Below, one piece after another: positions 33,449-41,398 of a stretch of DNA of 60,123 bases. The notes under the pieces are model-generated. The model made no database searches, was not told the origin of the DNA, and saw only the letters and a program-made list of their open reading frames with translations. The DNA is from Candidatus Bathyarchaeota archaeon (GTDB lineage Archaea > Thermoproteota > Bathyarchaeia > 40CM-2-53-6), in contig VBBT01000107.1 in the NCBI GenBank assembly GCA_005881695.1, forward strand, positions 1-60,123, read 5' to 3'. The position numbers were made by a program, and so were the translations under genes. Within the stretch, counting starts at the first letter, position 1. The number at the start of each line of letters is the position of its first letter.

Positions 33449-34009
33449 ATGCCTACCTCACCGACAACCCTAGACTCAGTCGGTCTTCCATTGGGTGCAT
33501 CTGCGGTCGATTTTCAACTGAAAGGAATCGATGGCAAGACTCACAGTCTGAAGAGCTTGTCTGACAAGAAAGCATTAGTGGTTGTTTTCAGTTGTAATCA
33601 CTGCCCTTACGTCCAAGCCTACGAAGACCGGATGGTTCAGATTCAGAAGGATTATTCAGCGAAAGGAGTTACCCTGGTGGCGATAAACAGCAACGATGAC
33701 AGCGGCTATCCAGAAGACAGCTATCCAAACATGATCAAGAGAGCCAAGGAACGCGGATTCAACTTTCCATACCTGAGAGATGATACGCAGGAGATCGCCA
33801 AGAAATATGGCGCAATTTGTACGCCCCACGTTTTCGCGTTTGACCAGCAACGTCGGCTTCAGTACAAGGGTAGAATCGACGATAATCGAAACCCTGAGTC
33901 AGTGAAAACCAAAGATCTGAGAGACGCTTTGGACGCGATCCTCGCAGGTCACAAGCCTTCTGTCCAAGATACAAGACCCTTCGGTTGCTCAGTTAAGTGG
34001 AAGAACTAA
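33449..34009 (+). CDS. Thioredoxin-like AhpC/TSA-family protein
   Basis: 186 residues. The thioredoxin-fold core has VVVFSCNHCPYVQAYEDRM near residue 50, with a CNHC active site, followed by GVTLVAINSNDD, FPYLRDDTQEIAKKYGAICTPHVFAFD (the cis-proline segment) and PFGCSVKWK at the end. CNHC proteins of this subgroup are usually annotated as thioredoxin family or redoxin proteins; they are soluble thiol oxidoreductases. It could act with the peroxiredoxin. It is divergent from DUF72. Confidence 0.85.
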   Translation: MPTSPTTLDSVGLPLGASAVDFQLKGIDGKTHSLKSLSDKKALVVVFSCNHCPYVQAYEDRMVQIQKDYSAKGVTLVAINSNDDSGYPEDSYPNMIKRAKERGFNFPYLRDDTQEIAKKYGAICTPHVFAFDQQRRLQYKGRIDDNRNPESVKTKDLRDALDAILAGHKPSVQDTRPFGCSVKWKN

Positions 34010-34042
34010 ACCGTCGTAGGATTACGGTTCTGTGTTTTGGCC

Positions 34043-34050
34043 TTTAATAT
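34043..34050 (+). promoter_or_regulatory. TATA-like box of aIF1A
   Basis: TTTAATAT lies about 30 bases before the ATG at 34079, the standard archaeal spacing for a short-leader transcript. Confidence 0.5.
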
Positions 34051-34078
34051 CACCGCCATACTCCAGTAGGATGATAGT

Positions 34079-34381
34079 ATGGGTAAGCGAAAGGTCCTCA
34101 GCGAGGCCAACCTCAGCGAGATGCTCACACCTGGTCCAGGCCAGCTTTACGGGACCGTCAAAAATCTCCTTGGCTACGACAGAGTACTGGTCGAGTGCGC
34201 TGACGGCGTCACCCGGGTGTGTCGAATTCGGGGAAAAATGAAACGCCGCGTTTGGATCAAGATGGGCGATACGGTACTAGTCGCTCCTTGGGACTTCCAG
34301 CCAGAGCGCGGTGACATTATGTTCCGGTACACTCAGGGACAGGTTGAATCCTTGCGAAGATCGGGCCAGCTCAAAGTCTAG
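34079..34381 (+). CDS. eif1A: Translation initiation factor aIF1A
   Basis: 100 residues, the usual archaeal length. The S1-like OB fold is recognised from GQLYGTVKNLLGYDRVLVECADGVTRVCRIRGKMKRRVWIKMGDTVLVAPWDFQPERGDI. aIF1A binds the A site of the 30S subunit and helps scanning or start-codon selection with aIF1 and aIF2. The basic N-terminus is present. It is a strong indicator that this is archaeal DNA. It appears to have its own promoter. Confidence 0.95.
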   Translation: MGKRKVLSEANLSEMLTPGPGQLYGTVKNLLGYDRVLVECADGVTRVCRIRGKMKRRVWIKMGDTVLVAPWDFQPERGDIMFRYTQGQVESLRRSGQLKV

Positions 34382-34553
34382 CAATAAACCAAGGCCTCAC
34401 GAATCCCTTACCTCTGAGCACTCCTAGCTGGGATTCGTCAAATCCTGGGAAAAGAAATCCTGACGATAAGAAACCGGGAAAAATTTGAGGGGAGCACAAC
34501 ACGGAAGTTTACTGGAGTGTTTGTCTCTTTCAGAGGAAAGATGGTTGAGCGAG

Positions 34554-34868
34554 CTACATTCCGTGTTTGTCTTTGGTGTGCTGGTTCAAAGCCGCTTCAG
34601 AGTTGAACTTAGCGCCGCACTTCGCACAGGCGAACTGTCCAGCACTTGTGGTAGCACCTACACTGACCGTCTTCATCATAGCGCCTCCAGCAGCGATAAT
34701 AGCGCCTAAGACCGCCAGTCCAATGCCTCCGAGCTGAATTGTATGGTGTATGTTCATGGAGTAAAGGTAGCCCCAGGTTCCGAGACCTGCAACGAGTACT
34801 ACCACTCCCAGTACGAGTATTGGCATTTTCATTTTTCGATCAGAAGGATTCGGGTTAATGTTTCCCAT
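34554..34868 (-). CDS. Two-segment membrane protein with a C2H2 zinc finger
   Basis: 104 residues, or 92 from MKMPILVLG. Two hydrophobic segments (ILVLGVVVLVAGLGTWGYLY and IGLAVLGAIIAAGGAMM) are followed by a C-terminal classic C2H2 finger: FACAKCGAKFNSEAALNQHTKDKH. Membrane-anchored C2H2 fingers occur sporadically in archaea. The finger probably faces the cytoplasm and binds nucleic acid or a partner protein (inference). It stands between aIF1A and an unrelated membrane-protein gene. Confidence 0.7.
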   Translation of the reverse strand: MGNINPNPSDRKMKMPILVLGVVVLVAGLGTWGYLYSMNIHHTIQLGGIGLAVLGAIIAAGGAMMKTVSVGATTSAGQFACAKCGAKFNSEAALNQHTKDKHGM

Positions 34869-35127
34869 TTAAGCCATATTAAACGAGGAATTGAGAACGA
34901 TAGGACCAGCCTCGCTTCTTTGGATGTCCCTGTTAGCGCAAGAAAGCCGCCTTCTGATGAATCAGAGTTTACTTTTCGTACAATGAATCAGTAAAAAATG
35001 GTTCCGAAGGAGTAATCTGCCGGGAATCGGTCTTTTCTGGCTGAAAAGTTCGTAAATCACTGTCCAAGTCTTGAACAAAAACAGGTTTTCATACCCGATT
35101 CTGACTCGCGCCCGACTTCGAAGAAAA

Positions 35128-35580
35128 ATGGCAACAGAAACGTATAGGCATGCAATGACCACAGCCTTCAAGAACTGGCACAGCCTCGCCGTTGGCGCTG
35201 TACTACTCGCTTTCAGCGTCTTCCTCACCTCCACTGCATTCACCTCTCTCAAAACGGCTCAGACGGCTCTCCAAGGATGGGCGATGCTTGTCATCGCAGG
35301 ATACGCATTCGTATCTGCAATATTCCTCGGCGCATCACCACTATCGGAGAACAGTACCCTGACAGAGAGCTTCCCTGGCGTCTTCGACCACTTCAAGAGC
35401 TTCATAGTAGGTGGACTATTCTACGCTATCGGTAACTTTCTAGTGACGGTCGAAGCAGCCAGCCTCGGAGCACCAGAGCAAGTGTTGGCTCTTGCGGCAG
35501 CCCTCATTGTAGGGGGAGCCCTGACACTTGTCGCTGTGCTCGTGGCCGTAGCCGCAGCCTTCGTAAGGCCAAGAAAGTAG
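35128..35580 (+). CDS. Four-segment membrane protein, unknown
   Basis: About 150 residues from MATETYRHAM (ATG 35128); the ORF track adds 19 basic residues. Hydrophobic stretches are LAVGAVLLAFSVFLT, WAMLVIAGYAFVSAIFLG, FIVGGLFYAIGNFLVTV and ALAAALIVGGALTLVAVLVAVAAAFV, ending in RPRK. No family is recognised. A T7 run 33 bases past the stop probably ends its transcript. Confidence 0.6.
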   Translation: MATETYRHAMTTAFKNWHSLAVGAVLLAFSVFLTSTAFTSLKTAQTALQGWAMLVIAGYAFVSAIFLGASPLSENSTLTESFPGVFDHFKSFIVGGLFYAIGNFLVTVEAASLGAPEQVLALAAALIVGGALTLVAVLVAVAAAFVRPRK

Positions 35581-35612
35581 ACCAGGGAAGAAAGATGACT
35601 ATGAACATCCCC

Positions 35613-35619
35613 TTTTTTT
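35613..35619 (+). terminator. T7 terminator
   Basis: An uninterrupted run of seven T after CCCC, about 33 bases beyond the membrane-protein stop codon, fits an archaeal oligo-T terminator. Confidence 0.45.
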
Positions 35620-35704
35620 GGAGATTAGATCCGTATGGAGACGAGTCGTATCATCAAGGCTTAACTAATATCACGCTTGATGAAGGAGCCGGCGAAACAG
35701 ACCG

Positions 35705-35968
35705 ATGCCTATTGAGAAAAAGCAGCTTTCCAAGAAAGACGTTCAGAAGTTCGATCCGAGTCCTCTCTATCTCTACACAGCGAAGGACGCACTGAACCGA
35801 GTCACTGTACTGAAAGAAGCGAATAGGGACGCATACCTCATAGCCGGCCGATACTCAGGCAACGACAGCGAGAACCGTCTCTACACACCCCTCAACGAGG
35901 AAGAGAGCAAAGAGATCGAGAAACTGGTCCGAATCGGCAGAAAGGACGCGACGATCAGCTTCCTTTGA
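35705..35968 (+). CDS. Small hypothetical protein
   Basis: 87 residues, soluble and charged, with the order LYLYTAKDALNRVTVLKEANRDAYLIAGRYSG and a glutamate-rich middle (LNEEESKEIEKLVRIGRKD). The region looks like a short alpha/beta domain. A GAAGGAG-like ribosome site precedes the ATG. I do not recognise it. The following gene starts 45 bases later on the same strand. Confidence 0.5.
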   Translation: MPIEKKQLSKKDVQKFDPSPLYLYTAKDALNRVTVLKEANRDAYLIAGRYSGNDSENRLYTPLNEEESKEIEKLVRIGRKDATISFL

Positions 35969-36013
35969 CCCTCGGCATAGATATTTCCACACGACGAAGC
36001 GGTTCGGAATAAC

Positions 36014-36391
36014 ATGACCCCTCTCGAAGAACTCTCCCTGCTTGTCTCCGAAAAAGGCCGTCGGATACTAGTCGCGCAAAGCCCGGTTGACCTGAAAACC
36101 CTTCAAGGAGAAAACTCCGTCTATATTCTCCAACTACCTGAGGACTCTCACGCTGCCGGAGGTCGAGCCGGCGGATTTGGAGAAAGACGTGTCGAGAAAA
36201 TCTACTGCTTTCACTACCAAAACGGGACCTGCCGCAAGCTCTTCGAAGTTGAATCTCCTGAGAAGTTGGAGAGATTCGAGCTCCCCTACCATGCTGCAGG
36301 CACGCCGGTAATTCTTCCCGACGGTTCTGAAAGAGTCATTTCAGGAGTAATTGACCCAGACTTCGTCGAATCCTACAAGCAAGTAGCATAG
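36014..36391 (+). CDS. Small hypothetical protein
   Basis: 125 residues, soluble. It begins with a helix (LEELSLLVSEKGRRILVAQSP), has a glycine-rich loop (AAGGRAGGFGERR) and a single pair of cysteines (YCFHYQNGTCRKLFE), then strands with PDGSERVISGVIDP. The spacing of cysteine and histidine could bind metal but is not a known finger. No family is recognised. It may share a transcript with the preceding 87-residue gene. Confidence 0.5.
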   Translation: MTPLEELSLLVSEKGRRILVAQSPVDLKTLQGENSVYILQLPEDSHAAGGRAGGFGERRVEKIYCFHYQNGTCRKLFEVESPEKLERFELPYHAAGTPVILPDGSERVISGVIDPDFVESYKQVA

Positions 36392-36415
36392 ACTTTCTGC
36401 CTTGGATAAATATCG

Positions 36416-37141
36416 CTACAGATGCGCGGTTCCCTCGGCTTTCGACAACATGATGTAAATCGTAGACTGCGTCGACGGACGGGTCAGTCTCTTCTCTAAC
36501 GCCGCCTTCTCCTCCGGAAGCAAGTCTCGGGCAACGTAGATGTCGATTATCTGATGCTCCAGTTCGGCAAGCTGTTTCAGGCGGATTTCTAAGTAGCCAA
36601 CAGCGGAACGAAAGAAGTTGTCCGAAAGTTCTGGAAGCTCGACATCTACGAGTGTAGTCGGGTCAGCTCTAGAGCGAAGCATCTCATAGAGTTCAGGAAC
36701 AGCAGGTATTTCGATCTTCAAGTGCTCGTGGTGAAATTCCTCGAGGTCGAAGTTCATTCGTCCCCATTTCCGTCGATTCCATAGTCTCTGGTGATCATCG
36801 GGCGAGAGGCCGCTGCCAAAATCCGCATACTCCAGTGTCACGTTCGAGTTTTCTAGGTACTCTGAACGAACGACTCTTCCGCGATGAATGTACTTGGCGG
36901 TCCCGGCAATGTCAGGCGATTTCCCAACGTTATCAGAGGGTGAAATATCGTCTGTTATCTGATAGATTGCAACCTGGTTGCTAGCGAGATGTGGCGATAT
37001 GAGAAATCGTCGGACAGCGTTCTTCTGGTCTTCGAAGATTGCGGGGTCGGCGAAGAGACGTTTGAATCGAAGCCGGACCCTGTAGAAATCAGATTCAACC
37101 ACCACGTTTCCATCAGCTAAACGGTGTATCTTGGAAAACAA
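36416..37141 (-). CDS. Hypothetical protein, about 240 residues
   Basis: 241 residues, soluble, mixed alpha/beta. Its N-terminal half contains VVVESDFYRVRLRFKRLF and a segment on promoter-like exposure (GTAKYIHRGRVVRSEYL); the second half has a helix-rich end (LEIRLKQLAELEHQIIDIYVARDLLPEEKAALEKRL). No catalytic motif or known domain can be seen. The long open frame, ATG start and natural composition support coding. It is divergent from the methyltransferase at 37186 with a 44-base spacer. Confidence 0.6.
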   Translation of the reverse strand: MFSKIHRLADGNVVVESDFYRVRLRFKRLFADPAIFEDQKNAVRRFLISPHLASNQVAIYQITDDISPSDNVGKSPDIAGTAKYIHRGRVVRSEYLENSNVTLEYADFGSGLSPDDHQRLWNRRKWGRMNFDLEEFHHEHLKIEIPAVPELYEMLRSRADPTTLVDVELPELSDNFFRSAVGYLEIRLKQLAELEHQIIDIYVARDLLPEEKAALEKRLTRPSTQSTIYIMLSKAEGTAHL

Positions 37142-37185
37142 TGTACGCTGCGCATTCTTTAACTGATTCCAGCGGTACGATTTAG

Positions 37186-37815
37186 ATGTCCATGTCGCGC
37201 AAAGTGCGAGATTACTTCGAACTCGTTTCTCCTCAATGGGACGTGATGAGAAAGAGCTTCTATGGCGAAGAGGTACGGGACGCTGTGTTAAACGCGGCTC
37301 GAATCAGTCCCGACGACACCGTTCTAGACGTAGGCGCTGGAACAGGGTTTCTGACGGAAGCAGCTGCTATGGTCGCACGAAAAGTCATCGCCCTCGACTT
37401 CTCAAGGGGGATGAGTGATGAAGCAATTGCGAAACTGGGGAAAGGAAAAGTGGAATTTCGGATTGGAAATGTGGAACGTATGCAGTTGCAAGATTCATCT
37501 GTCAATGTTGTAATCGGCAACATGGTATTGCACCACTGCCCACACCCAAGGGCGGCGGTCGGGGAGATGTCGAGAGTGCTCAAACCGGGAGGGAGAATCG
37601 CGTTCTCCGACCTCCAAGAACATAGCCACGAGTGGCTTCGGAAAGAACACGCGGACCTGTGGCTTGGGTTCAAGATGGAGGACATTGCTGTCATGTTGAA
37701 AGACAACGGACTAGAGAAGGTAAGCGTTGACGCGTTGTCTTCCTGCTGCTCCAGCACGCAAGAAGAAGCGGTAAAGATTCCTATGTTTCTAGCGTCCGCT
37801 CAGAAACGAGATTGA
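37186..37815 (+). CDS. Class I SAM-dependent methyltransferase
   Basis: 209 residues. Motif I is VLDVGAGTGFLTEAAA near residue 46, followed by VIALDFSRGM, VIGNMVLHHCPHPRAAVGEMSRVLKPGGRIAF. This is the UbiE/COQ5-type layout. A cysteine pair in SSCCSSTQEE near the C-terminus recalls ArsM-like or corrinoid-related methylases but is not diagnostic. Substrate unknown. It has its own upstream region, divergent from the hypothetical gene. Confidence 0.85.
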   Translation: MSMSRKVRDYFELVSPQWDVMRKSFYGEEVRDAVLNAARISPDDTVLDVGAGTGFLTEAAAMVARKVIALDFSRGMSDEAIAKLGKGKVEFRIGNVERMQLQDSSVNVVIGNMVLHHCPHPRAAVGEMSRVLKPGGRIAFSDLQEHSHEWLRKEHADLWLGFKMEDIAVMLKDNGLEKVSVDALSSCCSSTQEEAVKIPMFLASAQKRD

Positions 37816-37851
37816 TGGAGCGGGAGTCTTTCGGCTGCCTGTTCGACGGCC

Positions 37852-38250
37852 TTAGTGGGCTAGTTTTCGTGGATGGGCTAGCGTTCTAGGAGCATGGGTA
37901 AGAGGTTTGAACCTGTTCTTCTCGTCGACAAAGACGATTTTCGGATTCCATTGTTCGGCCTCTTTCTCATTCATCGATACGAATGCTGTGATGATGATCT
38001 CGTCCCCCGGCTGTACTTTGCGGGCAGCCGCTCCGTTGAGCGCGATAGTTCCGCTTCGCGGGTCAGCAGGGAGTGCGTAGGTGGAGAACCTCTCGCCGGT
38101 TGTAATACTCCAGATATCGACCTTCTCGAAGGGGAGAATGCCAGCAGCCTCCATCAGGGACGAGTCTATCTCGATGCTTCCCTCGTAGTTGAGATCGGAG
38201 CCCGTCACTCGCGCCCTGTGAATCTTGCCCTTGAGCATTCTCAGTTGCAA
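37852..38250 (-). CDS. panD: Aspartate 1-decarboxylase (pyruvoyl type)
   Basis: 132 residues, closely matching bacterial PanD along its length. The self-cleavage Gly-Ser lies in LNYEGSIEID; the serine becomes the pyruvoyl cofactor. The lysine in LKGKIHRARV, Arg/Tyr in ERFSTYALP and NGAAARKVQPGDEIII are conserved. It makes beta-alanine for coenzyme A from aspartate. Archaea more often use the PLP enzyme MfnA for this step, so bacterial-type PanD suggests gene transfer (inference). The start is TTG. It is divergent from the O-methyltransferase. Confidence 0.92.
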   Translation of the reverse strand: MQLRMLKGKIHRARVTGSDLNYEGSIEIDSSLMEAAGILPFEKVDIWSITTGERFSTYALPADPRSGTIALNGAAARKVQPGDEIIITAFVSMNEKEAEQWNPKIVFVDEKNRFKPLTHAPRTLAHPRKLAH

Positions 38251-38320
38251 TCCTGCTCTTTTCCTGCCTTTTTCCTACTAAGACCCCTGTGACTCGCTAG
38301 ATTTGAACCGGGGCTACTGT

Positions 38321-38382
38321 CTCTCTAGAGAACTAAAGAGAAACACGTGTGCACTCGACTTTACGTGTTCTCGTTAAGTATA
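38321..38382 (+). promoter_or_regulatory. Inverted repeat upstream of a TATA-like box
   Basis: The perfect palindrome TCTCTAGAGA is followed by an imperfect inverted repeat, GAGAAACACGT (38338-38348) and ACGTGTTCTC (38363-38372), with one bulged A and a 14-base spacer. TTAAGTATA (38374-38382) follows at about 30 bases from the ATG of the O-methyltransferase. This is a likely regulator-binding site next to the promoter. Confidence 0.45.
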
Positions 38383-38412
38383 GATGACTAAGTTGATGGT
38401 AGAGTTAAGGCA

Positions 38413-39000
38413 ATGAAGATGCCACGGGACCCCGCGGACATCGTCCTCAAAGAAATCGAGGCTATCGGCGAGCGTTCGTTTATCCCATCTATCGGACCCG
38501 TCAAGGGAAAGATACTCGCGGAAATAGTCAAGAAGACTAAGCCAAAGCGAATTCTAGAAGTCGGAGCCCTCTATGGTTACTCGGCCATACTGATGGCCAA
38601 GAACTCGCCCCCTGGAGTTGAGATCGTCTCGGTCGAGAAGGACCCGGAACATGTGCGCATAGCCAAGAAGAACATCAAGCGGGCAAACATGGAAGAGAAG
38701 ATCACGATGGTAGAAGGAGATGGAAGAACAGAATTGCAGAAGCTCTCTGGAAGCTTTGATCTGGTCTTCTTAGACGCGGAGAAGACGCAATACCTCGCCT
38801 ATCTGAAAGCGGTCGAGAGGAATCTTCACAAGGGCAGCGTCGTCGTCGCCGACAACGTGGGCATATTCAAGGATCAGATGCAAGACTATCTGGAGTATGT
38901 TCGGAACAAGGGTCCCTACAAGAGCCGGACAGTGGAAACCCTCCTGGAATTCTCAGACAATACAAAAGACGCTATGGAGATAAGCGAGAAACTAGTCTAG
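38413..39000 (+). CDS. O-methyltransferase-like SAM enzyme
   Basis: 195 residues of the COMT/CCoAOMT-like family (COG4122). Key pieces: ILEVGALYGYSAILMA (motif I), VSVEKDPEHVRIAKKNIKRANM, FDLVFLDAEKTQYLAYL (metal/catalytic Asp region) and VVADNVGIFKDQMQDYLEYVR. Such enzymes methylate catechol-like hydroxyl groups with Mg2+; some relatives act on proteins or RNA. The ATG start is clear, with a TATA-like box and palindrome upstream. Confidence 0.85.
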   Translation: MKMPRDPADIVLKEIEAIGERSFIPSIGPVKGKILAEIVKKTKPKRILEVGALYGYSAILMAKNSPPGVEIVSVEKDPEHVRIAKKNIKRANMEEKITMVEGDGRTELQKLSGSFDLVFLDAEKTQYLAYLKAVERNLHKGSVVVADNVGIFKDQMQDYLEYVRNKGPYKSRTVETLLEFSDNTKDAMEISEKLV

Positions 39001-39098
39001 TCTTCCTGGGACCTAGGGGCGATGGTGAGGAGCTAACGGGATTTGTCTTCTCGTTCAGCTGGGCACTATTCATCGTATTTGAAAAGGTGACACTGCTG

Positions 39099-39200
39099 AT
39101 GCCATGGCCACTCAAGCATTTTCTGATCGGCCAGTTCCCTGGCGAGTTTGAGGCACAACGTCGAGTTATGAGGCTGAGAAACGAAGAAGCGTTGGTTTGA
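39099..39200 (+). CDS. Possible 33-residue small protein
   Basis: An ATG frame with a well-spaced GGTGA ribosome site eight bases upstream encodes MPWPLKHFLIGQFPGE and a charged end (AQRRVMRLRNEEALV). It lies in the 230-base gap between the O-methyltransferase and the cupin gene. There is no homologue I recognise, and short frames arise easily by chance. The ribosome site is the only positive evidence. Confidence 0.25.
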   Translation: MPWPLKHFLIGQFPGEFEAQRRVMRLRNEEALV

Positions 39201-39232
39201 ACGAGTTGGGGTCCGCGGAGGACTGCTTTCTT

Positions 39233-39820
39233 CTAGAATCGTTCTTTGTCTCGGAGGACGTTGCAGTATCTGGACACGAACCTGCTTATTTCTCCGGTAA
39301 CTGGGTCGTAGCTGTGTCGTTCCGCATGGCCAATATCACGGCCATAGACGTGAATGCTCGTTGTTGGTTTCCCCGAAATATTGTCGACTCTATGGATGCC
39401 ACGGTTGCCTAGAACTGTCACGTGTCCCTTCGTGTTGATCTTCTCGCTGACCTTCTCGATTTTCGCGATCTTGGGATTCGATCCATCATTTGTTCTGCGG
39501 AACAGTGCTTCCCTCTCTTCGCCATCATAGACCCCGATAAGCGCCCATGTCAGATGGTCGTGGATTGGAGTCGTCTGGCCAGGATGCCAGACTCCTCCGA
39601 CCATGGAGAACCTCTCGTCCCTTGGCATATGGATCAGGTTCATCGCGAACCTGTCCTTTCTAGGGGCGAACGCCTCGGCCGGAACTGATCCGGGGCTCCG
39701 AACGAGCTTCTCGAGGAGCGGTTTGATCCATCTCAGAACTTCTGACTCATTTGGGCATTTCCGGACGCAGGTGTCAACGTCCCTGGCGAACTGGCTGGTC
39801 GAGTATTGCTCTGTTTGCAT
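39233..39820 (-). CDS. Cysteine dioxygenase-like cupin
   Basis: About 195 residues from MQTEQYSTSQF (ATG 39818-39820), preferred over the longer ORF. The metal-binding cupin motif is WHPGQTTPIHDHLTWALIGVYDGEERE with the HxH pair, and the third histidine lies in NRGIHRVDN. Later SIHVYGRDIG completes the double-stranded beta-helix. The layout matches cysteine dioxygenase-type enzymes, which oxidise thiols with Fe(II) and oxygen, suggesting an organism that meets oxygen. Substrate (cysteine or another thiol) is not certain. Confidence 0.8.
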   Translation of the reverse strand: MQTEQYSTSQFARDVDTCVRKCPNESEVLRWIKPLLEKLVRSPGSVPAEAFAPRKDRFAMNLIHMPRDERFSMVGGVWHPGQTTPIHDHLTWALIGVYDGEEREALFRRTNDGSNPKIAKIEKVSEKINTKGHVTVLGNRGIHRVDNISGKPTTSIHVYGRDIGHAERHSYDPVTGEISRFVSRYCNVLRDKERF

Positions 39821-39984
39821 CAATGGAGATTTCAGGAATCGATTACTAATAGCCTTGGTGTCCAATCGGCTTGATGAGACGGCAAATGGTGTTCCTAATG
39901 GTCGGAGCGCAATTCTACGGGTGACGTTCTCGGAAGTCGTCTGGAACAGAAAGCAATAAGTCAATTCCCGCATGGTTATTCTCC

Positions 39985-41175
39985 GTGAAGCTCGACAAAG
40001 TCCCCCTAAAGATGGAATTTCTCAGGAAGAAGCTGAAGTGGATTCAGCAGACGATGAGGGAACAGGGAATAGACATCTGGATTACATTCACGCGGGAAGG
40101 GAACGAAGATCCACTAGCTCAGGATCTGAGATTCAGTGATCTAACGTGGAGGTCCGCAGCAATAATCGACCAAGATGGAACGAAGACCGCTGTAGTCGGA
40201 AGCCTGGAAGTCGATACGATCAAACAGAACAAGTTCTACGACGAGGTAGTTGGCTACACGACCGAAGGTGCAGCTCCTAAGCTGAAACAGATCATCGGAA
40301 GAAGGAAACCGAAGAGCATCGCAGTTAACACAAGTTACGACGAGGGTGCTGCAGATGGCCTGACGAGCGGCATGGAAGCGTATCTCAAACGGGCTATGAA
40401 GGGATATTCCAAACGGTTCGTATCAGGGGAGGACTTGGCTATTGCGTTGCGTGCGAGGCTCGTTCCTGAGGAAGTAGAACTGGTAAAGAAGGCGATTGTT
40501 GAGTGCGAAAAGATCTACGATGGTGTTGAAGATGCTATCAGGCCGGGTAAGAGGGATAAGTATGTCCACGAGTTCGCCCACAAACTTGTCGCTGAAAAGG
40601 GCCTATCCACAGCTTGGGCCTATGACCGCTGTCCGTCGGTGAATGTCGCTGGCAATCCGATGGGACATATAGGCTATCACAACGCAATTATTAGAAACGG
40701 TGATTTCGTCAAGCTCGACTTCGGAGTCAACTATGAGGGCTACTGCAGCGACATCCAGCGAGTCTATTTCGTCGGGCCTGGAAACATTCCGAACTCTGTG
40801 AAACGAATGTTCGAGACCGCAAGGGCTGCAAACGATGCCGCTCTCGCAGCGCTAAAGCCCGGAACCATAGGATACCAAGTCGATAGTGCTGGCAGAAAGC
40901 TGATAGTCAAGAAAGGGTATCCTGAGTACAAGCATGCCTTGGGACACGTTTTGGGCCGGAGCACCCATGAGATCGGGCCCCTGCTCGGTCCCAGATGGCC
41001 GAACCGGTATGGTAAGCAGGTGGAGAAGTCGGTTCAGAAAGACATGGTCTTCACGATCGAACCTTCAGTAACAAGCAAGCTCGGGACTTGCAACCTGGAG
41101 CAGGATGTCTTAGTCACTGCAGGCGGCTACCAACAACTATCTAAGCCACAGGAAGACATAATCAGGGTGGGATGA
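39985..41175 (+). CDS. M24-family Xaa-Pro peptidase
   Basis: 396 residues with an N-terminal creatinase-like domain (1-165) and a C-terminal pita-bread metallopeptidase domain. Metal ligands are visible as VKLDFGVNYEGYCSDIQRVYFV (two Asp), HALGHVLGRSTHEIGPLLG (His), FTIEPSV (Glu) and NLEQDVLVT (Glu). It should remove N-terminal residues before proline or cleave Xaa-Pro dipeptides. GTG start. The stop TGA is followed in the same frame by a zinc-ribbon sequence with no start codon of its own (see next feature). Confidence 0.9.
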   Translation: MKLDKVPLKMEFLRKKLKWIQQTMREQGIDIWITFTREGNEDPLAQDLRFSDLTWRSAAIIDQDGTKTAVVGSLEVDTIKQNKFYDEVVGYTTEGAAPKLKQIIGRRKPKSIAVNTSYDEGAADGLTSGMEAYLKRAMKGYSKRFVSGEDLAIALRARLVPEEVELVKKAIVECEKIYDGVEDAIRPGKRDKYVHEFAHKLVAEKGLSTAWAYDRCPSVNVAGNPMGHIGYHNAIIRNGDFVKLDFGVNYEGYCSDIQRVYFVGPGNIPNSVKRMFETARAANDAALAALKPGTIGYQVDSAGRKLIVKKGYPEYKHALGHVLGRSTHEIGPLLGPRWPNRYGKQVEKSVQKDMVFTIEPSVTSKLGTCNLEQDVLVTAGGYQQLSKPQEDIIRVG

Positions 41176-41187
41176 CGCTCGGAACCG

Positions 41188-41355
41188 ATTAAGACGTTAG
41201 AGCAGACAACTCACACCTGTCCGGTCTGTGGGACTACGGGACCCTGTACTCGTTCATCTGGGGAAACGGACGAGTTTAGGTATCACAACTGCCACGTCTG
41301 CGGGTCCACTTGGAAGGAGCAGAAAAGCTCGTCTAAGCCCAAATCAGACAAGTAA
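41188..41355 (+). CDS. Zinc-ribbon protein lacking a standard start codon
   Basis: In the same frame as the M24 peptidase and directly after its TGA, the codons encode CPVCGTTGPC and HNCHVCGSTWKE, almost the same as the ATG-started protein at 29.2 kb, ending in a lysine-rich tail and TAA. No ATG, GTG or TTG lies between the TGA and the first cysteine; ATT 41188 is the nearest candidate. It could use an unusual start, be made by TGA read-through as a C-terminal extension of the peptidase, or have lost its start. Confidence 0.5.
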   Translation: MKTLEQTTHTCPVCGTTGPCTRSSGETDEFRYHNCHVCGSTWKEQKSSSKPKSDK

Positions 41356-41398
41356 CGATTGACTGGCCCGTCTCCTACTCTTCACGTCTTGATGCAGG

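Noticed and set aside
38281-38345. tRNA T-loop-like GGTTCAAATC on the minus strand
   Set aside because: The flanking bases do not pair as a T-stem and no acceptor stem or cloverleaf partner is found upstream, so it is a chance match.
39233-39973. Longer 246-residue start for the cysteine dioxygenase-like gene
   Set aside because: The extra 51 residues do not match the family and MQTEQYSTSQF begins at the expected first helix.
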